Assembly (NCBI RefSeq): GCF_017592555.1
Contig: NZ_JAGFNS010000001.1
Location: forward strand, 497,071-561,070
DNA length: 64,000 nucleotides
Source of the DNA: Actinoplanes flavus
Lineage (GTDB): Bacteria; Actinomycetota; Actinomycetes; Mycobacteriales; Micromonosporaceae
Reading direction: 5' to 3'
Shown: positions 57,022 to 64,000 of the stretch, piece after piece
Numbering within the stretch: the first letter of the stretch is position 1
Layout of the letters: every line of letters starts with the position of its first letter
Notes under the pieces: generated by a model
What the model saw: only the letters and a program-made list of their open reading frames with translations
Database searches by the model: none
What the model was told of the DNA's origin: nothing
Position numbers and translations under genes: made by a program

Positions 57022-58067
57022 GCCAGGTCCAGCGCCTTCGCCGCAAGCAGCGCGTCGTTCGCGATGACGGTCGGCGACGGGGCGGTGGAGATCGCCCACT
57101 CCGGGTCCTTCAGGCCGTGCCCGGTCACCGTGCAGACCACCCGGGATCCGGCCGGGATCTTGCCGGCCTCGGCCTGCTGGAGCAGACCGGCCACGCTGGC
57201 CGCGCTGCCCAGTTCGACGAAGACGCCCACCTCGCGGGCCAGCAGCCGGTACGCGTTCAGGATGTCCCGGTCGGTGACCGCCGAGATCAGGCCGCCCGAG
57301 GCGTCCCGCGCGTCCAGGGCCTTGGTCCAGCTGGCCGGGTTGCCGATCCGGATCGCGGTGGCGATGGTCGACGGGTGCTCGACCACCTTGCCGTTCACGA
57401 TCGGCGCGGCGCCGGAGGCCTGGAAGCCGTACATCTTCGGCAGCCGGGTCGAGTTTCCGGCCGCGCGGTCCTCCTGGTAGCCCATCCAGTAGGCGGAGAT
57501 GTTGCCGGCGTTGCCGACCGGCAGGCAGTGGATGTCCGGCGCGTCACCGAGCGCCTCGACGATCTCGAAGGCGGCCGTCTTCTGGCCGTGCAGCCGGAAG
57601 ATGTTCACCGAGTTGACCAGCGCGACCGGGTAGTCCTGGGACAGCTTCGAGGCGAGCGCCAGGCAGTCGTCGAAGTTGCCGTCCACCTGGAGCAGCCGGG
57701 CGCCGTGCACGAGCGCCTGGGCCAGCTTGCCCAGCGCGATCTTGCCCTGCGGCACGAGCACCGCACAGGTGATGCCGGCGCGGGCCGCGTACGCCGCCGC
57801 GGAGGCGCTGGTGTTGCCGGTCGAGGCGCAGATGATCGCCTTGGCGCCCTCCTCGACGGCCTTCGACACGGCCATCGTCATGCCCCGGTCCTTGAACGAA
57901 CCGGTCGGGTTGGCGCCCTCCACCTTGAGGTAGACGTCGGCGCCCGTGCGCTGGGACAGCACCGGCGCCGGCACCAGCGGGGTGTTCCCCTCGTGCAACG
58001 AGACCACCGGGGTGGCGTCGGTGACCGGCAGCCGGTCACGGTACGCCTCGATCAAGCCCCGCCACAT
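57018..58067 (-). CDS. thrC: threonine synthase
   Basis: 349 aa PLP enzyme converting O-phosphohomoserine to threonine. Motifs: [30 protein letters not shown] with the PLP lysine K59, [35 protein letters not shown]. The ATG at 58067 has GAGGAG 7 bases upstream; the open frame upstream of it is the shadow of another gene. Last gene of the argS-lysA-hom-VOC-thrC run. Confidence 0.95.
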   Translation of the reverse strand: MWRGLIEAYRDRLPVTDATPVVSLHEGNTPLVPAPVLSQRTGADVYLKVEGANPTGSFKDRGMTMAVSKAVEEGAKAIICASTGNTSASAAAYAARAGITCAVLVPQGKIALGKLAQALVHGARLLQVDGNFDDCLALASKLSQDYPVALVNSVNIFRLHGQKTAAFEIVEALGDAPDIHCLPVGNAGNISAYWMGYQEDRAAGNSTRLPKMYGFQASGAAPIVNGKVVEHPSTIATAIRIGNPASWTKALDARDASGGLISAVTDRDILNAYRLLAREVGVFVELGSAASVAGLLQQAEAGKIPAGSRVVCTVTGHGLKDPEWAISTAPSPTVIANDALLAAKALDLA

Positions 58068-58113
58068 GGCCGTACTCCTCACTCGCGTGTCAATCTTCGG
58101 GAATTCACGGCCA

Positions 58114-58482
58114 TTATTCAGGACGGTGGCAGACGGCCTCGACGTTGTTCCCGTCCGGGTCGCGGACGAAGGCGCCGTAGTAGTGCTCGTGGTACTCCGG
58201 GTGCAGGCCCGGCTCGTGCAGCACCTCGGCCCCGGCCTCGACCGCGGCCCGGAAGAAGGCGTCGACCGCGCTCCGGCCGGCCGCGGCGAAGGCGATGTGG
58301 CTCTCGCGGAAACCCTCGCCCTCGGTGAACTCGCTGATCCAGAAATCCGCGTGATCCGTGCCATACCCGATCGCGACCTTGAAGTCCATCAGCCGGCGAC
58401 CGCCCAGCGGCGCCAGCACCGCGTCGTAGAAGGCGGCGCTGCGCGACAGGTCGGCGCACTGGAACCCGACGTGGTCCAGCAT
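58114..58482 (-). CDS. VOC-family (glyoxalase-like) protein
   Basis: 122 aa with two VOC modules: [26 protein letters not shown] at the start and [21 protein letters not shown] in the middle, ending [16 protein letters not shown]. Potential metal ligands are H4, H61 region and the late Glu. The substrate is unknown. The ATG shares a base with the hom stop (TGATG), so it is translationally coupled to amino-acid biosynthesis genes, a position not usual for this operon. Confidence 0.82.
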   Translation of the reverse strand: MLDHVGFQCADLSRSAAFYDAVLAPLGGRRLMDFKVAIGYGTDHADFWISEFTEGEGFRESHIAFAAAGRSAVDAFFRAAVEAGAEVLHEPGLHPEYHEHYYGAFVRDPDGNNVEAVCHRPE

Positions 58483-59780
58483 CAGCCGGCCCCTCCCTCG
58501 ACACGCAGCACACTGGCGATCGACCGGACGATGTCCAGCCGGGACAGCGAGTCCACGGTCGCGGCGAGAGCCGCGTCCGGCGCGCTGTGGGTGACGATCA
58601 CCAGCTTCGCGTCGTCCGCCCGGCCGGACTGCCGGACCGTCGCGATGGACACCTCGTGCTGGGCGAACACCCCGGCCACGCTGGCCAGGACGCCCGGCTT
58701 CTCGGCCACGTCCAGGCTGATGTGGTAGCGGGTGAGCGACTCGCCGATCGGGCGGACCGGCAGCTTGGCGTAGTTGCTCTCGCTCGGCGCCCGGGTGCCG
58801 GTCAGCCGGTTGCGGGCCGCCGCCACGATGTCGCCGAGCACCGCGCTGGCGGTCGGCCGGCCACCGGCGCCACGGCCGTAGAACATCAGCGGACCGGCCG
58901 CCTCGGTCTCGACGAACACCGCGTTGAAGGCGTCGCCGACGCCGGCCAGCGGGTGGCTGAGCGGGATCATCGCCGGGTGCACGCGGACACTCACCGAATC
59001 GGCGCCGCGCTGCGCGATGCAGAGCAGCTTGATGGTGCAGCCCATCTCCTTGGCGCTGGCCATGTCGCCGGCGGTCACCGCGGTCATGCCCTCACGGAAC
59101 ACGTCGGCCGCGGTGACCCGGGTGTGGAACGCCAGGGAGGCGAGGATGGCGGCCTTGGCGGCGGCGTCGAAACCCTCCACGTCCGCGGTCGGGTCGGCTT
59201 CCGCGTACCCCAGCTCGGTGGCCTCCTCGAGGGCCTCGCTGAAGCCCGCGCCGGTGGAGGCCATGGAGGAGAGGATGAAGTTGGTCGTGCCGTTCACGAT
59301 GCCGGTGACCGCGGTCACCCGGTCGCCGTGCAGCGACTCGCGCAGCGGGCGCAGCAGCGGGATCGCCCCGGCCACCGACGCCTCGTAGTAGAGATCGGCG
59401 CCACCCTCGGCGGCGGCGTCGTGCAGCGCGCCGCCGTCCTCGGCGAGCAGCGCCTTGTTCGCCGTGATGACGCTCTTGCCGGCCCGGAGCGCCTCGACCA
59501 GCCAGGTACGGGCGGGCTCGATGCCGCCGACGACCTCGATGACCACGTCCACGTCGTCGCGCTTGATCAGGCCGAGGGCGTCGGTCGTGAACAGCGACGG
59601 GTCGACCGGCAGGTCGCCGCGCTCACGGCCGGGGCGCCGCACCGCGATGCCGGCGATTTCCAGAGGGGCGCCGATCCGGGCGGTCAGGTCCTCCTGCTGC
59701 TCGTGCAGCAGACGGACGACCTCGGAACCGACGATGCCGCACCCCAGCAGGGCGAGGCGGACCGATTTGGCGGGGCTCAT
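58482..59780 (-). CDS. hom: homoserine dehydrogenase
   Basis: 432 aa. N-terminal NAD(P) fold LALLGCGIVGSEVVRLL, VIEVVGGIEPARTWL, ANKALLAEDG; catalytic domain with GIVNGTTNFILSSM and TELGYAEADPTADVEGFDAAAK; a C-terminal ACT domain (about 350-430, YHISLDVAEKPGVLASVAGVF) for threonine feedback. It reduces aspartate semialdehyde to homoserine. The ATG overlaps the lysA stop in ATGA. Confidence 0.96.
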   Translation of the reverse strand: MSPAKSVRLALLGCGIVGSEVVRLLHEQQEDLTARIGAPLEIAGIAVRRPGRERGDLPVDPSLFTTDALGLIKRDDVDVVIEVVGGIEPARTWLVEALRAGKSVITANKALLAEDGGALHDAAAEGGADLYYEASVAGAIPLLRPLRESLHGDRVTAVTGIVNGTTNFILSSMASTGAGFSEALEEATELGYAEADPTADVEGFDAAAKAAILASLAFHTRVTAADVFREGMTAVTAGDMASAKEMGCTIKLLCIAQRGADSVSVRVHPAMIPLSHPLAGVGDAFNAVFVETEAAGPLMFYGRGAGGRPTASAVLGDIVAAARNRLTGTRAPSESNYAKLPVRPIGESLTRYHISLDVAEKPGVLASVAGVFAQHEVSIATVRQSGRADDAKLVIVTHSAPDAALAATVDSLSRLDIVRSIASVLRVEGGAG

Positions 59781-61162
59781 CCAACATCCAATGCAAGCAG
59801 GTCGTCCTCGGTCTCCCGCCGCACGATGACGCGGGCCGCGCCGTCGCGCACCGCCACCACGGGTGGCCGAGGAACGTGGTTGTAGTTGCTGGCCATACTC
59901 CGGCAGTAGGCGCCGGTCCCGGGGACCGCGATAAGATCTCCGGGCTGCACGTCGGCGGGCAGGAATTCATCCTTCACGACGATGTCCCCGGACTCACAAT
60001 GTTTTCCCACCACTCGGGCCAGCATAGGGGTCGCGGCGCTGCTGCGATTGGCGAGCGTGGCGGAATAGGAGGCGTCGTAAAGGGCGGTCCGGATGTTGTC
60101 GCTCATGCCCCCGTCGACACTCACGTAGGTCCGGATGCCATCGACGTCCTTGACCGTCCCCACCTCGTACAACGTGAAGACCGACGGCCCCACGACGGCC
60201 CGCCCCGGCTCGATCGACAGGTGCGGCTTGCGCAGCGACGCCAGCTCGCACTCGGACTCGACGATCTTGTTGATCCGCTTCGCCAGGTCTCCAGGGGTGG
60301 ACGGATCGTCCTGAGTGGTGTAAGCGATACCGAACCCGCCGCCGAGATCCAGCTCCGGCAGCTCCACGCCGCGCGCGTCCCGGATCTGCGCCTGCAGCTC
60401 CAGGATCCGCCGGGCGGCCACCTCGAACCCACTGGTGTCGAAGATCTGCGAGCCGATGTGCGAGTGCAGGCCACGCAGGTCGAGCGCGCCCTCGTCGAGG
60501 ATCTGCGCGGCGGCCGCGAACGCCGCCCCGCCGGCCAGCGAGAAGCCGAACTTCTGGTCCTCGTGCGCGGTCGCGATGAACTCGTGGGTGTGCGCCTCGA
60601 CGCCGACGGTCACCCGGATCAGCACGGCGGGCCGCTTGTTCAGCTCGCCGGCCAGGGCGGTCAGGCGGTCGATCTCATGGAACGAGTCGACGATGATCCG
60701 GCCCACCCCGGCCTCCAGGGCCCGGCGCAGCTCGCTCTCCGACTTGTTGTTGCCGTGGAAGCCGATCCGCTCGGGCGGGAACCCGGCGGCCAGCGCCACC
60801 GCCAGCTCGCCGCCGGAGCAGACGTCGAGGAAGAGCCCCTCCTCGTCGATGATCCGGACGACCGCCTTGCAGATGAACGACTTGCCGGCGTAATAGACGT
60901 CGGCCCCGGCGAAGGCGGCCGCGAAATCCCGGCAACGGGCCCGCAGATCGTCCTCGTCCAGCAGGTACGCCGGGGTGCCGTAGTCGGCGGCCAGATCGAG
61001 GACGCTCACGCCGCCGATCTCCAGGGACCCGGCCCCGGCGCGGATCACGGTCCGCGGCCACAGCTGCGGCACGAGGGCGTTCACGTCCTCCGGGGTACGC
61101 AGCCAGGCCGGCCCGCGGCTGCCGAGGTCACCGTGCAGGGCCCCGGCCTCGTGTGCGCGCAT
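59777..61162 (-). CDS. lysA: diaminopimelate decarboxylase
   Basis: 461 aa PLP alanine-racemase-fold enzyme, last step of lysine synthesis. PLP lysine K94 in YYAGKSFICKAV; DVCSGGELAVAL, GFHGNNKSESELRRAL, HSHIGSQIF, LDLGGGFGIAY, EPGRAVVG and the pocket GAYCRSMASNYNHVPRP. Normal length for actinobacteria. It starts 3 bases after the argS stop and ends in an ATGA overlap with hom. Confidence 0.96.
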   Translation of the reverse strand: MRAHEAGALHGDLGSRGPAWLRTPEDVNALVPQLWPRTVIRAGAGSLEIGGVSVLDLAADYGTPAYLLDEDDLRARCRDFAAAFAGADVYYAGKSFICKAVVRIIDEEGLFLDVCSGGELAVALAAGFPPERIGFHGNNKSESELRRALEAGVGRIIVDSFHEIDRLTALAGELNKRPAVLIRVTVGVEAHTHEFIATAHEDQKFGFSLAGGAAFAAAAQILDEGALDLRGLHSHIGSQIFDTSGFEVAARRILELQAQIRDARGVELPELDLGGGFGIAYTTQDDPSTPGDLAKRINKIVESECELASLRKPHLSIEPGRAVVGPSVFTLYEVGTVKDVDGIRTYVSVDGGMSDNIRTALYDASYSATLANRSSAATPMLARVVGKHCESGDIVVKDEFLPADVQPGDLIAVPGTGAYCRSMASNYNHVPRPPVVAVRDGAARVIVRRETEDDLLALDVG

Positions 61163-61165
61163 GCT

Positions 61166-62839
61166 CTACATCCTCTCCGGGGCGGAGACCCCGAGGAGGG
61201 CCAACCCGTTGGCGATCACCGTACGAGTGGCGTCGTTGAGCCACAGCCGGGCGCGGTGCCCGTCGGTGACCGGGTCGTCGGCGTTCTTGGGCGTGATCCG
61301 GCAGGCCGGCTCGTCGTAGAAGCGGTGATAGGCGCCGGCGATCTTCTCCAGCAGCCGGGCGACATGGTGCGGCTCCCGGTGCTCGGCGGCGAAGGCGACG
61401 GTCTCCGGGTACTCGCCGAGGGTCTTGAGGAGCTCGTTGTCCTTCTCGTTGTCGAGGAGGTCGGCGCGGAAATCCCCGGGCTCGCCGCGGGTCACGCCGA
61501 GCGCCTCCGCCTGCCGGGCGGCGCTGGCCGTCCGGGCCGCGACGTACTGCACGTAGTACACCGGGTTCTCCCGGCTGGCCCGGGTCCACAGGTCGATGTC
61601 GATGTCGATCGGGGAGTCCGAGGAGTAGCGGGCCAGCGCGTACCGGGTGGCGTCGACGCCCAGCGCCTCGACGAAGTCCTCCAGGGTGACCACCGTGCCG
61701 GCGCGCTTGCTCATCCGCACCGGCTCGCCCTCGCGGACCAGGTTGACCATCTGGCCGATCAGGATCTCCAGGTTCTTCGCCGGGTCGTCGCCGAAGCACG
61801 CGGCCATCGCCTTCATCCGGCCGATGTAGCCGTGGTGGTCGGCGCCCAGCATGATCACGACCCGCTCGAAGCCGCGCTTGCGCTTGTCCAGGTAGTAGGC
61901 GCAGTCGGCGGCGAAGTACGTCCAGTCGCCGTCGGACTTGCGCAGCACCCGGTCCTTGTCGTCACCGAAGTCGGTGGTGCGCAGCCAGGTCGCGCCGTCG
62001 GACTCGAAGATGTGCCCCTGCTCGCGCAGCCGGTCCAGGGCCTCCTGGAGCTCGCCGCGGTCGTGCAGGTCCTTCTCGTTGAAGTAGGTGTCGAAGTGCA
62101 CGCCGAACTCGGTCAGCGACTTCTTGATCTCGGCGAACATCAGATCGACGCCGACCCGCCGGAAGGTCTCCTGCGCGGCCTCCGGGTCCTGGGACAGCAC
62201 CTCCGGCTCGGCCTTGACCACGTCGGCCGCGATCTCCGCGATGTAGGCGCCGCCGTAGCCGTCCTCCGGCGCCGCCTCACCCTTGGCGGCGGCCAGCAGC
62301 GAGCGGGCGAACCGGTCGATCTGCGAGCCGGCGTCGTTGAAGTAGTACTCCGTGCCGACGTCGGCGCCGGCGGTGCGCAGCACCCGGGAGAGGGCGTCGC
62401 CCACGGCGGCCCAGCGAACCCCGCCGATGTGCACCGGGCCGGTCGGGTTGGCCGACACGAACTCCAGGTTGACCCGCTCCCCGGCGAGCCGCTCGGTCCG
62501 CCCGTAGGCTGAACCGGCGAGCACGATGTCGCGGGCCAGCACGCCGGCCGCGGCGGCGTCGAGCCGGATGTTCAGAAAGCCGGGACCCGCGATCTCCACC
62601 GATTTGACGCCGTCCCGGCGGCCCAGCTCCTCGGCCAGCGCCGTGGCCAGCTCACGCGGGGCGACCCCGACCTTCTTGCCCAGTTGGAGGGCGAGCGTCG
62701 AGGCGTAATCGCCGTGCTCGGGGTTACGCGGACGCTCCACCGTCGTCGTGGCGGGCAGCGCGCCGACGTCGAGTCCACGCGTCTCGAAAACGGCACGAGC
62801 GGCTGAGAGAACGGTGTCAGCAAGGTTGGCGGGAGTCAC
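61166..62839 (-). CDS. argS: arginyl-tRNA synthetase
   Basis: 557 aa class I synthetase. The N-terminal Add-1 domain, then the HIGH-equivalent in [15 protein letters not shown] (reads HIGG), [13 protein letters not shown], and [13 protein letters not shown] in place of KMSKS; the C-terminal anticodon-binding DALR domain ends [11 protein letters not shown]. The HIGG form is, from memory, common in actinobacterial ArgRS. GTG start at 62839 with TAGCAT 6 bases upstream. First gene of the leftward argS-lysA-hom-VOC-thrC operon. Confidence 0.96.
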   Translation of the reverse strand: MTPANLADTVLSAARAVFETRGLDVGALPATTTVERPRNPEHGDYASTLALQLGKKVGVAPRELATALAEELGRRDGVKSVEIAGPGFLNIRLDAAAAGVLARDIVLAGSAYGRTERLAGERVNLEFVSANPTGPVHIGGVRWAAVGDALSRVLRTAGADVGTEYYFNDAGSQIDRFARSLLAAAKGEAAPEDGYGGAYIAEIAADVVKAEPEVLSQDPEAAQETFRRVGVDLMFAEIKKSLTEFGVHFDTYFNEKDLHDRGELQEALDRLREQGHIFESDGATWLRTTDFGDDKDRVLRKSDGDWTYFAADCAYYLDKRKRGFERVVIMLGADHHGYIGRMKAMAACFGDDPAKNLEILIGQMVNLVREGEPVRMSKRAGTVVTLEDFVEALGVDATRYALARYSSDSPIDIDIDLWTRASRENPVYYVQYVAARTASAARQAEALGVTRGEPGDFRADLLDNEKDNELLKTLGEYPETVAFAAEHREPHHVARLLEKIAGAYHRFYDEPACRITPKNADDPVTDGHRARLWLNDATRTVIANGLALLGVSAPERM

Positions 62840-62845
62840 CCAACC

Positions 62846-62851
62846 ATGCTA
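62846..62851 (-). promoter_or_regulatory. -10 box of argS operon (leaderless)
   Basis: TAGCAT on the minus strand, 6 bases before the GTG at 62839. Confidence 0.5.
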
Positions 62852-62858
62852 TCGGGGG

Positions 62859-62864
62859 TAGACT
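62859..62864 (+). promoter_or_regulatory. candidate -10 box of DUF3105 gene
   Basis: TAGACT, 63 bases before the ATG at 62928, allowing a leader of about 55 bases with a GAGG ribosome site. It lies 7 bases from the divergent argS -10 box. Confidence 0.4.
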
Positions 62865-62927
62865 TCGTCGTTCGGCGGCCACCCGAGCCCCGCCCCTTCC
62901 CCAATTCAGACGAATCGACGAGGCACG

Positions 62928-63731
62928 ATGAGCATGAGCACGCCGGGGCCCGAACGGGTCCCGTCCACCGTCAAGGTCGACAAGACGACCGGCCAGGGAA
63001 AGCCGCCGGCGGCCAGGTCCGGCGCGAACCGGCCAGGGGGCAACCGGCCCGCCGGAAAGGGCGGGAAGGGCGGAAAGGGCGGAAAGGGCCGTAAGCCAGT
63101 CAGCCCGGTCAAGGTGGCCGGCGGACGCAACTGGGGACCGATCGCGGTCGCCGGTGTCGTCGTCCTGATCGCCGTCGGCATCATCGGCTGGGGGGTCGTC
63201 GCATCGATCCAGCAGGAGAAGAAGCAGGCCGTGCCGTGGGCCGACCGGGCCGCCGCCATCGCCGGCATCACCAACTACCGGGAGTCGAACCCGGATCTGG
63301 TGAAGGGCAGCCAGCACAAGAACGGCAAGCTCTCGTACGAGCAGCAGCCCCCCGTCGCCGGTGAGCACAACCCGAGCTGGCAGAACTGCAACGGCGTCGT
63401 CTACTCCGAGCCGATCGCGAACGAGCACGCGGTCCACAGCATGGAGCACGGCACCGTCTGGATCACCTACAAGCAGGGTCTGCCCGAGGACCAGGTGGAG
63501 AAGCTGGCCGACCGGGTCGAGGGCAAGGAGAAGCTCATGCTGAGCCCGGTGCCCGGCCTGAGCGACAACGTCTCCCTCCAGGCCTGGGGCTACCAGCTGA
63601 AGGTCGACTCGGTGGACGACCCGCGGATCGACGAGTTCATCCAGTCGCTGCGGATCAACGCGTCGATCGAGGGCCCGACCGCGGCCTGTGACGGCGGCGT
63701 GTCGGCCACCGGCGTCGTCCCGCAGAGCTGA
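62928..63731 (+). CDS. DUF3105 membrane-anchored protein
   Basis: 267 aa. A cytoplasmic Gly/Lys-rich low-complexity N-terminus (GKGGKGGKGGKGRK around 44-57), one transmembrane segment (about 70-92), then the extracytoplasmic DUF3105 domain: YEQQPPVAGEHNPSWQNCNG, AVHSMEHGTVWITYK and QAWGYQLKVDS. The His/Cys/Met-rich motifs (HSMEH, NC) suggest metal binding. GAGG precedes the ATG by 4 bases. Followed after 2 bases by a DUF305 gene, a pairing seen in other actinobacteria. Confidence 0.85.
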   Translation: MSMSTPGPERVPSTVKVDKTTGQGKPPAARSGANRPGGNRPAGKGGKGGKGGKGRKPVSPVKVAGGRNWGPIAVAGVVVLIAVGIIGWGVVASIQQEKKQAVPWADRAAAIAGITNYRESNPDLVKGSQHKNGKLSYEQQPPVAGEHNPSWQNCNGVVYSEPIANEHAVHSMEHGTVWITYKQGLPEDQVEKLADRVEGKEKLMLSPVPGLSDNVSLQAWGYQLKVDSVDDPRIDEFIQSLRINASIEGPTAACDGGVSATGVVPQS

Positions 63732-63733
63732 CC

Positions 63734-64000
63734 TTGGCGACGGAGAACCGCCGCTCCGGCTACTGGCTGCCCGCGACCCTGGTGGTCGGCCTGCTGCTGG
63801 GCGTGGCGATCGGATTCCTGATCCCCCGCGGCGAGAGCCTGCCGGCCGACGACTCCGCGGAGGCCGGCTTCGCCCGGGACATGTCCACCCACCACTCGCA
63901 GGCCGTGGAGATGGGCATGATCGCCTACACCCGCGCGACCAACGACGAGGTCCGGATGATGGCCCGCGACATCGCCCTCACCCAGCAGGGCCAGATCGGC
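63734..64000 (+). CDS. DUF305-family protein, N-terminal part (cut by window edge)
   Basis: 89 codons are visible. A signal-anchor segment (LPATLVVGLLLGVAIGFLIP, about 12-31) is followed by the DUF305 signature FARDMSTHHSQAVEMGMI and EVRMMARDIALTQQGQIG. DUF305 proteins are secreted His/Met-rich helical proteins linked to copper handling. The TTG at 63734 is used as start because no ATG or GTG lies between the preceding stop and the signal-anchor segment. Probably co-transcribed with the DUF3105 gene. Confidence 0.8.
   Translation, partial: MATENRRSGYWLPATLVVGLLLGVAIGFLIPRGESLPADDSAEAGFARDMSTHHSQAVEMGMIAYTRATNDEVRMMARDIALTQQGQIG

Overview
The window is a high-GC (roughly 70 percent or more) actinobacterial chromosome segment, most likely from the family Micromonosporaceae (Actinoplanes or a close relative). 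The reasons are an Asp-type MurA, a NucS mismatch endonuclease, Scy/FilP-like coiled-coil genes beside methylmalonyl-CoA epimerase, many leaderless genes with a TAnnnT box 6-7 bases before the start codon, and a gene order matching the known actinobacterial run ATP synthase - glyA - prmC - prfA - rpmE - rho - thr/hom/lysA/argS. No rRNA, tRNA, CRISPR array or insertion sequence was seen.

Layout. 1-5.0 kb: propionate/methylmalonyl-CoA metabolism (mutase N-terminus, MeaB-type GTPase, thiolase, epimerase), interrupted by a divergent PadR regulator / FAD monooxygenase pair. 5.2-8.2 kb: two tandem paralogous coiled-coil polarity-type proteins. 8.2-15.5 kb: AI-2E-type permease, hydrolase, aldehyde dehydrogenase, an ABC ATPase with its membrane partner, nucS and a DUF4126 protein. 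15.5-20.2 kb: an unrecognised three-gene cassette (polytopic membrane protein, coiled-coil FtsK/EccC-like ATPase, coiled-coil membrane protein) ending in a large palindrome. 20.6-25.1 kb: 3-hydroxybutyryl-CoA dehydrogenase, murA, a PduO-type cobalamin adenosyltransferase (the cofactor route for the mutase), PhzF and DUF2550 proteins. 25.1-34.1 kb: the ATP synthase cluster on the minus strand, with an LCP-family gene lying between atpD and atpC. 34.3-44.5 kb: glyA, two threonylcarbamoyl-AMP synthases, a low-molecular-weight phosphatase, prmC, prfA and rpmE, with a GGDEF/beta-propeller pair inserted.

44.7-47.3 kb: the most striking block, a three-gene RNA-repair operon (Rnl1-like RNA ligase, T4 Pnkp-like kinase/phosphatase, second small RNA ligase), followed convergently by a reductase-less nitric oxide synthase. 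48.6-64 kb: rho, thrB, an MFS exporter, an RND pump with a divergent MarR regulator, then thrC, a VOC protein, hom, lysA and argS (one operon reading leftwards from argS), and finally a DUF3105/DUF305 pair cut by the window end.

Overall this is a conserved housekeeping backbone with accessory cassettes lodged between its blocks. The cassettes most worth study are the RNA-repair operon and the FtsK-like trio.
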